A program made the translations under genes and the position numbers. The notes below the pieces were generated by a model. That model was not told the origin of the DNA and did no database searches. It worked only from the letters and a program-made list of their open reading frames with translations. Shown one piece after another: positions 51,107 through 62,384 of a stretch of 64,000 bases of DNA. The stretch spans positions 4,375,001 to 4,439,000 of the forward strand of contig JAZGTH010000065.1 in the NCBI GenBank assembly GCA_036877525.1, in the 5' to 3' direction. The DNA comes from Chromobotia macracanthus. Taxonomy: Eukaryota; Chordata; Actinopteri; Cypriniformes; Botiidae. Every line of letters starts with the position of its first letter. Within the stretch, counting starts at the first letter, position 1.

Positions 51107-52476
51107 CAGAGAGAGAGAGAGGGGGGGTCATTTCATGGCAGAAGCCTTAATGGGGGAAAAGCCAATCTGAAGTCTGCTGACTGGACAGAATGTGCAGAGT
51201 ACTTGTTGTGAATGCCGCACCTCATATTACAACAAGACGCGCACTGCTGGAAGCCTCCAAAGAGCACTTAAAGAAAAAGTGCACAAAGGTGCTAATGGAC
51301 GAAGCCAGTAAAAATACAGCTGTAATTTCACAGATGATTTGTGGAAGGCCCACCCAGCACAAAACAGCAGCCCTTATCTGGCCTGAACTGCATTTATGTT
51401 GCATAAGATTATTGAACTTTTGACTAATGATGCAGATTAGTGCAGCCAAATCATCTTAAAGAACGCTCTATTTTACCTGACAAAACTCAACAGAGGTTTA
51501 AAGGCAACAAATTAGGACAACTAAAATACTCTAAAAATACTCCCAAACTTGGCAAAGTGTGAACACAACACACAACCAATGTTTTCCTCAATTATATAAA
51601 ATATAGGTCTATATAGTGATTAAATAATCATAACAGTATGTATTACATATTGATTGGCTTGGTATCGTTTATAGTTATAAGCAGTTGTTTAAAAGAGCAG
51701 TACGGTATGTTCAGCATCAAGTTTGTCTGCAAACACATGATGTTTTTGTGGCCAGAATTGTGACTAATTAGGAAAGTGATTATTGTGGGACTGGGAATAC
51801 AAAAGAAATTTTAACCTTGAGAATGCAACATGTACTGACAAAGAGTATTTGGGTGTCTACATACTGCTTATACAATCACAATACAGGGAGAACAAGTTCT
51901 CATTTACCTTTGAAAGTTAATGAATCATTAAACACAACAATTGTAGGATTAAGACAGTTTTGAACAACAAAGCCTGACCGGCATGACCTACATTTCTCAG
52001 CTGTTCGTACAATCAGTGCATATCACTTCACGTGCATTTTAGGTCAATAGTAAAACCTTAATGATGCAATGAATCAGCTACAATACAAGAAACTAAGCTC
52101 ACACTAAAAAGTGAATATAGCTCATCTATAAAAAAAGGAGGAAGTCTATAATCTATAACTCTGTAAACAGTTTTTTTATGTGTTAGTTCAGTTTATTCTT
52201 ACCTGTGATAAAAACTGCCTTGCCATCCACTGGCAGTAATGGTTTGGGGGTGGCCCACGTGAAGTACAGCCAGCAGGAGACACAGAGGACCAATCTTGCC
52301 AGCACAGCGGGCATGCACAGGGCACACAGTCTCTCCACCAACAGAGTGGCACTCAGCCATGCCACCACCGAGGGCATGGCACCGACATGGGATGCCAGAA
52401 ACTTCTTCACTGCTCCACCAACAAAGATGGACATCACCCCGATGTAAATCCAGAAGGACACAGCACAGTCTTCCAT
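40747..52476 (-). CDS. hsd11b2: 11-beta-hydroxysteroid dehydrogenase type 2 (413 aa)
   Basis: NAD-dependent short-chain dehydrogenase of the ER membrane that oxidises cortisol to cortisone, shielding mineralocorticoid receptors; in teleosts it also makes 11-ketotestosterone from 11-beta-hydroxytestosterone. Five exons: 52476-52203, 45110-44898, 43794-43609, 41875-41738 and 41177-40747, all GT-AG and in frame (each junction splits a Gly or Asp codon after its first base). Exon 1 encodes three hydrophobic segments typical of type 2. Rossmann motif TGCDSGFG at 91-98, NNAG at 169-172, catalytic Ser222, Tyr235 and Lys239 (YGASK), with the 13-residue Ser-Tyr spacing of human HSD11B2. The C terminus (383-413) is Asn-rich and unlike the human tail. 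Human type 2 has 405 residues. The type 1 enzyme and the retinol dehydrogenases lack this three-helix N terminus, and the atp6v0d1 neighbour supports type 2. Confidence 0.95.
42226..42545 (-). mobile_element. CAGCTAACA-family MITE, full-length copy with both ends
   Basis: The element runs from CCCAGCTAACAAATGTGGG to CTCCTGTTAGCTGGG, about 320 bp, with exact CCCAGCTAACA / TGTTAGCTGGG termini. No target-site duplication is obvious in the flanks (GTAAC / AAGAT). It lies in hsd11b2 intron 3 and is the best reference copy in the window. Confidence 0.85.
43393..43606 (+). repeat. Dispersed GATAGAATATACAGTTTG repeat in hsd11b2 intron 3
   Basis: Shares TTATGGGGACC, GCAGAAAGTTTTCTGTG, GGGGATAGAATATACAG, TTTGTACAGTATAAAACCAT and ATGGAATGTCC with the copy at 49.9 kb, and ends in a TG-rich run like that copy. 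The TG-rich end lies right against the hsd11b2 exon 3 donor at 43608. Confidence 0.7.
44394..44785 (+). mobile_element. CAGCTAACA-family MITE, expanded copy
   Basis: Starts CTAGCTAACATTCTCAGAAC and includes TGTTATTCTTAGGTTGTTAG, AACGTTCCTAGAACATTC and an eroded right end near GTCGGTTAAC. It is longer than the others because of an internal insertion near 44635-44670 (GTATGTAGAGCTGTGCAATG). It lies in hsd11b2 intron 2, just after exon 2. Confidence 0.7.
45197..45480 (+). mobile_element. CAGCTAACA-family MITE, near full length
   Basis: Starts CCCAGCTAACAGGGACGTTC and ends AACCTAAAATTGTTAGG. Most internal blocks are intact. It lies in hsd11b2 intron 1, about 90 bases upstream of exon 2, so exon 2 is flanked by same-orientation copies on both sides. 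Confidence 0.8.
46671..46942 (+). mobile_element. CAGCTAACA-family MITE, near full length
   Basis: Begins TAGTTAACAGCGAAAG and ends CAACCTTTAATTGTTATCTGGG. The centre TATATATCATATATATCAAA and CGTTATTCTTAAGTTGTTAG are intact. It lies in hsd11b2 intron 1. Confidence 0.75.
49207..49257. repeat. (GA)n microsatellite in hsd11b2 intron 1
   Basis: About 25 GA units with one GGCA interruption. Confidence 0.95.
49915..50211 (+). repeat. Dispersed GATAGAATATA repeat ending in (TG)n
   Basis: The blocks CTTGTGGGGACATTTTTAGG, TTCCCATGAGGAAACAAACC, GCAGAAAGTTTTC, GGGGATAGAATATATAATTTG and ATGGAATGTCCCCATTAAAC match the shorter copy at 43.4 kb. The element ends in a pure (TG)27 run at 50157-50211. It lies in hsd11b2 intron 1 and resembles a common teleost repeat with TGTGGGGAC ends. 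Confidence 0.75.
51053..51121. repeat. (GA)n-rich microsatellite in hsd11b2 intron 1
   Basis: GA units with ACAG interruptions, followed by a G7 run. Confidence 0.9.
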
Positions 52477-52759
52477 TGTACTGGAGGTGGAACTGCTTTA
52501 TATGCTTCTCCCTGTCTGTTTTCTCTGGTTAATCTGTTGAACTGGTATTGGCACCTTTCCCTCCTGCTTTTCTACCTCTCCTTGTCACTATCTCTTTCTC
52601 AAGTGGGATCACACTTACAAATGAGCAACCATGTGCCTACTCAGTTTCCTACAGTCTCAAGCTCAGGCAAGCTGACACACATACACACACCTCAAATGTT
52701 CCAACTCAGAGTAGGAGTGTAAGAGCTAGTGAACAGATCTATCTGGCTGTGTGTGAGCA

Positions 52760-52765
52760 TATATA
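52760..52765 (-). promoter_or_regulatory. Candidate TATA box of hsd11b2
   Basis: TATATA within CACTATATATGCTC on the minus strand, about 285 bases upstream of the ATG. It would imply a transcription start near 52730 and a 5' UTR of about 250 bases. It is supported only by motif and position. Confidence 0.35.
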
Positions 52766-53605
52766 GTGTACTCTGCAGGAGAGGGGAGGGACTAAACTCA
52801 AGCAGATGTAATCAAAGCCCAATGGCCAAAGCTTTGGTGCATTTCAAGTACCCCCCCAACATTACATACATTTGTCCCCATTCCAAAAAGACATGTGCTC
52901 CTCATGTCTCTCTCATTTTACTCCTTTTGTTAGCTTCAGGCATTATTTGTGCTTCATTTGTGCAAACCTGACTGCATTTAAATTGCAAGTTGAGTTGCAG
53001 GTGGCAATGTGACTTTTCTCAGTGGGTGAGTGTACGGTACATATGTTCATGTGTGTTCGGCTCCATGTACACGTGTGTGTGTTCAGGGAGGAGCGCTGTG
53101 GAACGTGTGTTTTGCTCCTGTAATTAATCGGCAGTGTCACTTTGATGTTTTGCCATTGGTGTGTTTTAAACTCAACAGGTTTAATTGGCTGCTCCTTTCA
53201 TAGTTACAATAAATGTTTATTCATAAAAAACACATTATCTTGAAGAGAGTAAACAGACCGAGAATAGATCAAAAGTGTAAACAGCAGGTGCAAATGCATG
53301 TGCAAGAAAAAGAGAAAACTAATTAGAGGTTACTAACTTTATACAGTACTCTTTGTCTTTGTAAAGCCATGGCAAACAGCCAAACCCTAAGAGATCTCAG
53401 CGTTTCATCCAACACTTGTAATTAACTTGGCCAACATATATACATAAAATATCACTGAAATCATACCATATTCAAAAGTAACAGCCTCCTTTCAAACTAC
53501 TTGTTATATGTTCAACTCCTTTATCCTTTAGATGACACCTGTACCCTCAAGCACACACACACACCAGCAAAGGATGTTTGATATATTTGTGAGCACTCAC
53601 ACAGT

Positions 53606-53735
53606 CTCATAGACATCCATTGTTATAAGGCTAACAATATTTCTATCCCCTAACCCCTTACAAAAACTTGTTGACATTTTAAAGTCATCTTTTAACGTGT
53701 TTCATTATATTGTTATACTCTCACAGCTATAGCCA
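53606..53735 (-). repeat. Fragment of the GATAGAATATA dispersed repeat
   Basis: The reverse complement of this piece carries the GGGGATAGAAATATTG and TATAACAATGGATGTC blocks seen in the two copies in hsd11b2 introns. It is truncated and lacks the (TG)n end. Confidence 0.45.
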
Positions 53736-55269
53736 AACCTGTACACCACACACATGCACACGTTATGGGCTCTGTTCAACAAACACAGCAGCAGTGCCAG
53801 AAATCCCAGAAGAATCTGACCTTTACACTGAGAGAAGGTGAAGCATCAAAGATTGAGAAGGAATGAGGAACACAGTGAGGAAGGGGGGCAGACAGGATGG
53901 AGATGGTGGACATTGACCTCATTCCCTCATTAGGTGTGTTATGCTATACAGAACTGACGAACTTCTACAGCACATCATTTCCTTTTACCCTAGTTCTGTA
54001 AACCTTTGAAAGCTTCACATCATTCTATTGATCTTAACTGTAAGATAAGTCTATAGTTTAATGTCCCTTCCACATAATTCTCCCCTCTTGCTTTATGCGC
54101 TTACATTTTTGGTTTCAAATCACAACCAGTTTATATTTTTTCCACATAATCATCATCATCACTCTCTCTCTCTTTCTGTGCTGTAAGTGACAATGGAGAT
54201 ATTCCAATTTAGTTTGTCTGCTAATAACACATGATATTACAGGGCACAATTAATTAGTCGTTACACAGCCCCACCTTTATCTGCGTCAGAGAGAGACAAT
54301 GCAAACACCACACTACATGTCATGGCAATACAGACTGTAGGAGTTTCTTGCACATCCTTGTTCAGTACTGAGCGGAACACTATGTTCCCAAAGCTCGAAG
54401 ACAATGACCTCTGAAGGTCACACAACATTGTGTTCATCTTTACCTTCACTGTGTGATCCTGTGGTACACACATCCCACAATATTTTTATATGGTCAGCAA
54501 ATGAAATTATACTCATGCTTATGTAAGCATGAGACATGCGTTCAATCTTTTTAGCTAGAGGTAATTTCAATGATTGATTATATAGGTACAACGTCGATTA
54601 GGAAAATGCATGTAGGTAATTTTATTTTTTTAATGAGAATGTGTTGACAGAAAGAAATAAAAAGTGGCAAAATAAGTCTGAAAACACATATGCATTAACA
54701 CAAAGAATAATGATATGTCTTGTAGTTATTTCTTGACATCAGGTCAAAGTCGTGATGTTCCTTGTCCATGGGGGGTGACAGAGAGCTGTATAACTCTGAC
54801 TGCTACAGTGAGAGCACAAAACCTCTTGTCTGTCCTAAAGACACTCAACAAATAGCTTGCTTCACCAAATATTAAAAATGTAATAAATAAAATATTGAAT
54901 ACTAAAAGAAAGCATGTATGTTTTGCTGATTATAGCTGCATGGAATAAAGGTGGCTTTTTCAAGGGTGTATGTTGTAACATGTGTTTGTGGTTATTGAGC
55001 TCTGTTTAGCATTTTCTCTTCATTTGTTGAGGTATGTTTGTATGTATATAGAAAAATAACTCTGATAAAATTCAATTTGAAATGTAACAAAAAATGTGCA
55101 ACATATGCAACATATGCATTAAATACATTTACACTTCAAATGAGGACATTTGGAAATTCATTTTCAATGTGATGTATGATCACTGTAGCAAAGTTCATGA
55201 GTTAATTGCATTATGTGTTCAGTGGCTGAAACTAATAACAAAAAAAGCGTATTAATATATTATCAATGA

Positions 55270-55645
55270 TCTAATAAGAAGTCGCCACCCTTTGGCTTCA
55301 GCGTAGTGGCAATCGTTCCTGGAATGCTGACATACAGGTCCTGTGTGTTGTGGGATATTGTGCCACTATTCCAAGCAGAAAAGCCTTCAGTACTTTGAAG
55401 GATAAAGGAGGTAAAAATCTACTTTGCACTTTTTGCTCCGGAATTCCTTAAAGGTTTAATGACATTCAGATCTGGTAACTGTGGAGGCCATTAAAGGCAT
55501 CAGACTCCATCATGGATGACTCCCTGTAGAATTATGGACCCCCCATCATGTTTAGCAGCTGGCAACAGACTCTGTAATTTAAGGTAATTGTGTGGCATTA
55601 GAATTCTGGTAAGCTTCATGCTTGAGACTGTTGCCCTTGACATGT
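55270..55645 (-). pseudogene. Tc1/mariner-like transposase remnant
   Basis: On the minus strand the pieces KHDGGSIILQG, WPPQLPDLNVIKPL and, near the end, LYVSIPGTIATTLKPKGGDF align in order with the C-terminal part of Tc1-like transposases (the KHGGGSIM, WPAQSPDLNPIENLW and final KAKGG motifs). The catalytic Glu position of the PDLNPIE motif is Lys, and stop codons and frame shifts separate the pieces, so the gene is dead. Its N-terminal side is cut by the SINE at 55647. The encoded enzyme would have been a cut-and-paste DDE transposase. Confidence 0.75.
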
Positions 55646-55646
55646 T

Positions 55647-55800
55647 TACATTTACATTTGTGCATTTGGCAGATGCTTGTATCCAAAGTGACTTGGTGCA
55701 TTTAAGGCTCATTTGATCAATGTGTGTGTTCTCTGGGAATCAAACCCGTGACCTTTGTGCTGCTAACACAATGTTCTACCAACTGAGCATTTCAAACAGC
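55647..55800 (-). mobile_element. tRNA-derived SINE next to a Tc1-like remnant
   Basis: Read on minus: head with CTCAGTTGGTAGAACATTG (A box), GGGTTTGATTCCC (B box) and tail CACTTTGGATACAAGCATCT then GCCAAATGCACAAATG. It is the best-preserved SINE copy in the window. Its tail abuts the Tc1-like transposase fragment, suggesting insertion into that element. Confidence 0.8.
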
Positions 55801-57104
55801 TGCAAATTAGGTTTAACTATATGGCCTTTCTGAAAATGTGTTCTGTTTTTTTAACTGCTCATAACAAGTGATAATAGTTCAGCATCTTTTGTTTAAAAAA
55901 CAGACAACCTAATTATACAGTATAACTAAAAACAGGATATCATATACCTCATATAATGTCCTAGTTTCAACAGGTCAACTTAGGAACAAAAACTGCACGT
56001 GTCAAACCATTTGTGACCATTCCAAACCATTTGAAACTATTACAAATGGTTTTAGTTGGTTTTCTTTTCTTTTACTTTTCTGGCTGCATAGATTTCTGGC
56101 CACATATCAAACATACAGTAAACATAAAGTTTCTACTTTATGAATTCCTGGAGACAATGTGAGGTAAATGTGGGTGAGAACAAGCTGTGAGTAATGTTCA
56201 TAGTTCATTTACAGTATACTGGCCATAGAAGACCCTTTGTACGTCAATGAATCAACATCATCTTCCCTAGAGTAACAGTCCTCTCAACTCTTCATTATCT
56301 CTTCATTTCCAACTCCACTAACTTGATCTGACTAGATTGTAATGCAATAATTAAATATTATGACAGCCATAAACGAAGCTAGTGTGTTATGCTCTGCTGA
56401 CGCAGGTTTTCTATCACAAGAGGGTTGTTGGTCTCTGGGATGAATTCCAGGTAAAATCTTTCCCCACAGTAACACAGTGTTACTGTAGACACCCAGAAGG
56501 TCAAAATTAACTGTCCAGTTCTAGGCCCATTGAAGTGGGGTCAAGATCAGACCCATTTTTCAAGCCTGCTGTCACAAGCTCCATGAGAGGTCAGGGAACA
56601 TTGTGGCAGGGAAGCCCTGACTGCATGACTTCATGGCCAACACACAATATTTTTTACTTTTTTTCATTTTAACTGAATGTCTAAATATCCTTGTATAAGT
56701 TGTGTTTCTTAAATAATTAATATTTTAATTATTTACATAACCCACAGAACATAATTACATTACATAATTCACAGAACATGCAGTCAGAACATTATGAAGA
56801 TCTGTGGACCATATGGAGGTCAACATGTATCATAAGACCGTTTTCATCAGCACATTAGCACACATTAGAGTGTAAATAGTGTAAAAGGTTAAGAATGCTT
56901 TTTTGTCTCAGGTTGTAGACATTTCCATACTGCTGAAACACAAATTACAAAATACAAAACAAATTAGAGATATACCTTTTAAAGGAAGCTAATTTTTTGA
57001 GGCCTATGCAATACAATATAGTATTTACAGACATTTTATTGCCAACACACAAGGATGGATTTAAATTCATAATCCAAAGATCTAGGTAAATATAAATGTG
57101 TTCT

Positions 57105-57265
57105 TGTTTCCGTTAATGCATTTGGAAAATGCTTTTATCCAAAGCAACTTACAGTGTATTTAAGCACATTTAAGTACATTTTATGGGTATTTGCAATTCC
57201 TGGGGACTGAACCCATGCCCTTGGTGTTGCAAGCACCATACTAACCAGTTAAGCTACAAGAAATG
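57105..57265 (-). mobile_element. tRNA-derived SINE
   Basis: Read on minus: GTAGCTTAACTGGTTAGTAT head, GGGTTCAGTCCCCAGG as the B box, and tail GTTGCTTTGGATAAAAGCAT then CCAAATGCATTAACG. Same family as the copy at 55.7 kb but more diverged in the head. Confidence 0.7.
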
Positions 57266-59643
57266 ATTTATAGTATGATGGAGCCAGGAATTATAAGGTG
57301 CAGCTAACAGTTCCAATAGATGTTATTTTGCAATATTTTTTTAGCATACTAAAATATAGTCCATAATGATTTAGTCTCCTGTGACTGTCCTGTGATATTT
57401 CTCCTGAGAAAATCTCACATTTAGAAGAGATCTCAACAACGAAGTTGATACTGAAACACAACTGAAATCTCCATTGAATCTACTGAGCTTTGAAAGAGCA
57501 ACCTCTGAGAAATAAAATTTTCCTGTGGGTTATCTTGGTTTGTGATTGCGAAAACCAAATGATCTACAGAGAAGCACAGCAAGGTAAACCTCTTAAATCA
57601 AAGGGCTTATATAATGTTGTCATAAATTTCACCCCCTCGTGCCATTGAAGTCTTTTTCTCTAAAACAGCTGTTACACTCTATTTGGCAATTACGATACAA
57701 AGGATGTACATTTTTGTGTTGACTTTACTAAAGGCTTGTCTGTTTATAAAAGCTGGTACAACTGAAATCTGATCAGGCTGAGAAGACCTGAATAACTACA
57801 TCTTACATAAACCCATCAAGATTGTGACACTATTGGCTGGATACTGCCAAGGATTGAAGTAGTTGTTAGGTAATTTTGGCAGCTTTTCAGACATAGTTCT
57901 CCTCAGCTTTCACTGTAGTTTAATTAACAACTTAGTCTAATAGGTAAATTAAAGCTTCCATTCACTGCTTATTGAAACTGTTATGACCTACATTCTGTGG
58001 AAAGAAACCTAAGGTCTGTTCTAATAGCTACTGTAGTCCCAGTTTGGTTCTCTGCCTGTTCTGTTCATTGTTTCTCTTGTTCCTCGTTGTCATTATTTGT
58101 TCTTGTTTAGGTTAAATAGTCTCTCCTCTGTATCCTTAGTAACTAATTATGTTCACCTGTGTGTTGTTCGGTTCGCTCTTTAGTTTCTGTATTTATATAT
58201 TCATATTTTTTGTCAGTCCCTGTTTGTGTTTGGGCTGTAGTGTGTGTGTGTTTATTCTATGTTCGTGTTTCTGAGTATTCTGGTAAAGTCTGTTTTTTTT
58301 TAATCGCCTGTGTTGTGCATCTTTGGATTTAACATCTACTGCCGTGACAGGTTGCCTGAAGCTATAATCTAAGCTAAAGATATATGTTAAAGAGCAGACA
58401 ATAACATGACAGCGAGTGAGAACAGGCGTTGGGACAACCTTTTCAGATGGGAATATATTGTAATCATTAGACTATTTAAGTTTTTGCTTATTGGGATAAA
58501 ATGATAGAATACAAAGTTGTAAGTAATATATATATATATAACAGTTATATATGTTATTTTGTTATATATGTTATTTTATAAATGTTTTTTGTTACTGGTA
58601 TACTTCAGTATTTAGGTTGTGATTTTGCATGCTTTTGTAATGATTTTGTCAAAGACATTTTGTCTCTTGCTTTATTGGTCTTCTGTAACTCAAGTATGTA
58701 CTTCAAACTATAACGTTCAATTATAAGTGTACTTTTGACAATGTTGTACTGCAACCAAAATACAATGTTGTGAAATGCTGTAAAAAGATTTTGTGCTTGA
58801 TGGGTTTTGCACAAGCTTTAGCTACAGCATGAGACCAGGAAGGTGATGCATTATCAGCTAAATGAAATGTTAGAATTTAATCATAGTGTTGAGCACATGA
58901 AGTCCAGAGTAAATAATGTCTTCAGAAAACTGCATTTTGATTTCGATGAGAGATTTTTATTCTGGAAAAGTTTGACAAGTAGTGGTACGTATGCTGTTAG
59001 TGGTTTTCTACTTGAAAACTTGGAGAAAAAGATTCACCTCCTTCATACAGATAATCTTCTTCAGTGTCTTACAATATAAGAACAAAGAACTGATTTATTC
59101 AGCTCCCTGCTCATGTCCCTGTCAAACACAAGCGAAAAGAGAGTGAGGGGGGGAGAGGGATGTGTGCGGAAAGAAAGCTTTCCCAGGACAGCATGTTCTT
59201 AGTATCTGTCAGACATATACCGCAGAGTAAATAATGGACATCTGCCAAACACAGCACAACCAGTACAATCTGCAGAACCCCTTCCCACGCACCCACACCA
59301 ACACGCACACTCACTAATACATACTGGTACACAAAAAACAAATAAGATTAGACAAAGGAACACAAAAAGTCACGCTACAGCCACAAATATGACATCATGT
59401 GCAAAGGAACACATTCTGTACTAAATGTTCCATAGTGAACACATGTGCTCCTAAAGCTGAGGATTATCTCTTTAACATACACATTCTCTATTCCATTCCC
59501 TGATCTATCCTGCCTTTCTCCTGCTACTCTCGTTTTTAACCTCAGCTTAAATTCCTCTGTGTGTCCATCATTTCTCTCTCTCACTCCACATTCCATTGAC
59601 TCTAATAGAGAAGACGCAAGCCATCATATAGATGCAAGCCATC

Positions 59644-59645
<2 letters not shown>

Positions 59646-59699
<54 letters not shown>
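59646..59699. repeat. (TA)n microsatellite
   Basis: About 27 TA units. Open frames of repeating Tyr-Ile across it are artefacts. Confidence 0.97.
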
Positions 59700-59702
<3 letters not shown>

Positions 59703-61066
59703 TATACATTGTAGTATTAAGAAAAAATAAATATTAATGCTCCAAAATATGACCTGACATTTACATGATACAGACATTTTAACAAACTGATTTTTTTCTT
59801 ATTGTTTAATCAGTTAGAAGAATCAGCAGTACATTCATTTACAGATTCTGATAAAGTACATGTACTGTAAATATGAGAGACAGACAGAGAAGTGAACTTT
59901 GCCTCATCTCCAGAATAAAGGAGTGTGTGTTTAGGGATATGCAAGCAAGTGTGCGTGTTCCCCGTGACACGAATCTGGTCATCTGAGTAGATCTACAGCA
60001 TGTTATCGGCCTAAGGAAAGCACATCATGTGCAAAAATTTGTACACAATCCGAAAAGAAAAAGCAAAGCACATAGTCACACACATAAACAGGCCTGAGAA
60101 CAGAGCTGTGCTACAGTAATCCACTGCATAAAGTTACAGACACAGGAAATATTTACAGAATTACATATCATATTTTTAAACTTATATTTATGTTATATTT
60201 TAATCTTTTAGGTCTAACATTTTATGTAAGCGGATTTCAAACATATAACTAACTTTAATTGGTTTCTGTGTTAAAATCTAGTTTTATTTCAACACTATTC
60301 AAACTACAATCACTGTAATCCTGCTAATTAACGCTAACTAACTAAACTGGATTAGTGGATTTTACTAATATTCCAAGAATAAGAATAAAGACAACTAACA
60401 AGTTCCATGGCTTAATTCTGTACGACAGATGTTCCCAACCAGCCTGTCAGGTGAACACAATTATGAAAACTGTTTACTTAAAGTACCCCAACATTTTAGG
60501 TAATGTCTTATTTTAAAGATTTTTAAAGATTTAAAGATTTTTATCATACAAAAATTCTGTATGTTTGTATTTTTATTTATTGATTGTAAGGGTGTTAGTA
60601 GCAATTTTATTTATATTTAAAATTAATTACCATTTAACAGTTTTACAAATCACATCCTCTGAGCTGGAAAACTCAACGCACTCACTTGACCGTTGCTGTG
60701 TGTGTTTTCGAAGTCTGTGTAACGTGTGTTAGTCATTGAGAACATTGTACTGGGTGGTGAATTGTAATCCGCTCTTTATCCATTCCAACAAAAACACTGT
60801 GCCCAAATTAATCCGCCAAACATGAAATACCCACAGATTTCTGGAAATCAGTCTAGCTCTCATATCTTCAAGTGGCTTACAGCTCCTGGTTACAATCAGT
60901 TCCCACTGCTAGTACACATACACAAATATGTATGATCTTGACGTTTGTTCTCTGACAAGTTTTCTCAAGACATTTTCTGCTAAAACGGATTTTCTTTCAG
61001 GAATAATCTGCTACGGTCATGTTTTTACCCAAGTGAAATTAATAAATAGTGTGAAAAAAGTAATGA

Positions 61067-61331
61067 CTCAGCTAACATTTTTAGGTTGTAAGAATGTTCC
61101 CATCCCAACTGTTAGAGATAGAGTCCTGTTTTTTAGACACTGCATTAACGTTACTGTTTGGTTATAAAAACATTATTAAAACTTATTTAATCTTTGCACA
61201 TTTTTAAAATGATCTATTAAGTTTTTTGAAGTATGAAATAACAAAAAACATTTAACATTACTGCAGGAATGTTTTGACAACTTTAAGAGAACATTAGCCA
61301 ACGTTCTGAGAATGTTCCCTGTTAGCTGGGA
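61067..61331 (-). mobile_element. CAGCTAACA-family MITE, both ends present
   Basis: Starts CTCAGCTAACATTTTTAGG and ends AATGTTCCCTGTTAGCTGGG. It is shorter than the reference copy (about 265 bp) because of internal deletions, but the GAACATTAGCCAACGTTCTG block is intact. Confidence 0.8.
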
Positions 61332-62139
61332 AATCTTTTAAGCCTTTGGATAGTCCAAGACGTGATAAGTATCAGGTCTTGGGTTTCACAGAAACTAAAT
61401 GGGATAAAAATGCCCTGTGGAGCTAAAAAACGAAACCTTAACATCTCGCTTCAAAAGATGGAACGTTTTCTTTCTTAAATCACCTCATATGGGTGTGAAT
61501 TAGGAGGCAAGACTGTTTTCAGCACATGCTATCTGCTTCCTTGGCCGAACTATGAGTCAAGGGATTCAGATGTGTTCATAATGCTCGAGACGTCACTTTT
61601 CACAACATTTATTGGTGAAATGGAACACTGGGCTCATTCCCATTAAGTATTCATAGGAATCCACTAGCTGACACCTCCAGCTATGGCTGAGTGGGATTAG
61701 CTGCAATCTGTGCAGTTTCACAGGCATGGCATGCACAAACTTGCTATCTGTGCATTTCTGAGCTTCAGTCATTTACTCACCTTCAGTTACCATTCACTTT
61801 CATTGTATCACAAAAAAGTACTGTCAACAGTTTTTAAAAATATCCTCTTTTGTGTCCCACAGAAAAAAGTCACATGGGTTTAGAACAACAGAACGTGATT
61901 TTTTAATTGTCAAATCTTCGGTTACCAAGATACCAAAAAACTAAACTGTCTTGGAAAACTTTTACTATGCCTATTTTATCTACTTAAATACCTTTTATGT
62001 ACAAATTTTATTGTCCTTCTTTTTACAATGATTTTTATACACAAGTTACGACTGTTCCACGGGCATCATCTGCAACATGACTACTAATAAAGTTTTTTTA
62101 AGTCTTATGAAAAAAGTTAATTTTTACTATGCATAATTT

Positions 62140-62384
62140 GTTAGTGAACAAACTAAACTGACAGGAGAATTTAAAGGAGAAACACATGTACACAGATGCT
62201 GCTGGACTGTAATTGTCAAAATTACCTGTTTGCCTTTTTAATGGTGAGGGCAAGTCCTCTGTGTACCTGACAAAATTAAACAAGGGCAATAATACAGAAA
62301 TAGTTTTGACAATTACAGTCTAGCAGCAACTGTGCACATGTGTTTCTCCTTTAAACTCCCCCACCAGTTTAGTTTATGAACAAG
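62140..62384. repeat. Long inverted repeat (arms about 80 bp)
   Basis: The left arm 62140-62222 and the right arm 62303-62384 are near-perfect reverse complements; shared runs include TTTAAAGGAGAAACACATGT, CTGTAATTGTCAAAA and AACAAACTAAACTG / CATAAACTAAACTG. About 80 bases separate them. The arms do not match any other repeat in the window, and no terminal duplication is obvious. Confidence 0.8.

Noticed and set aside
51190..51449. Overlapping open frames on both strands in hsd11b2 intron 1
   Set aside because: No splice context or familiar motif, and no match to genes expected here.
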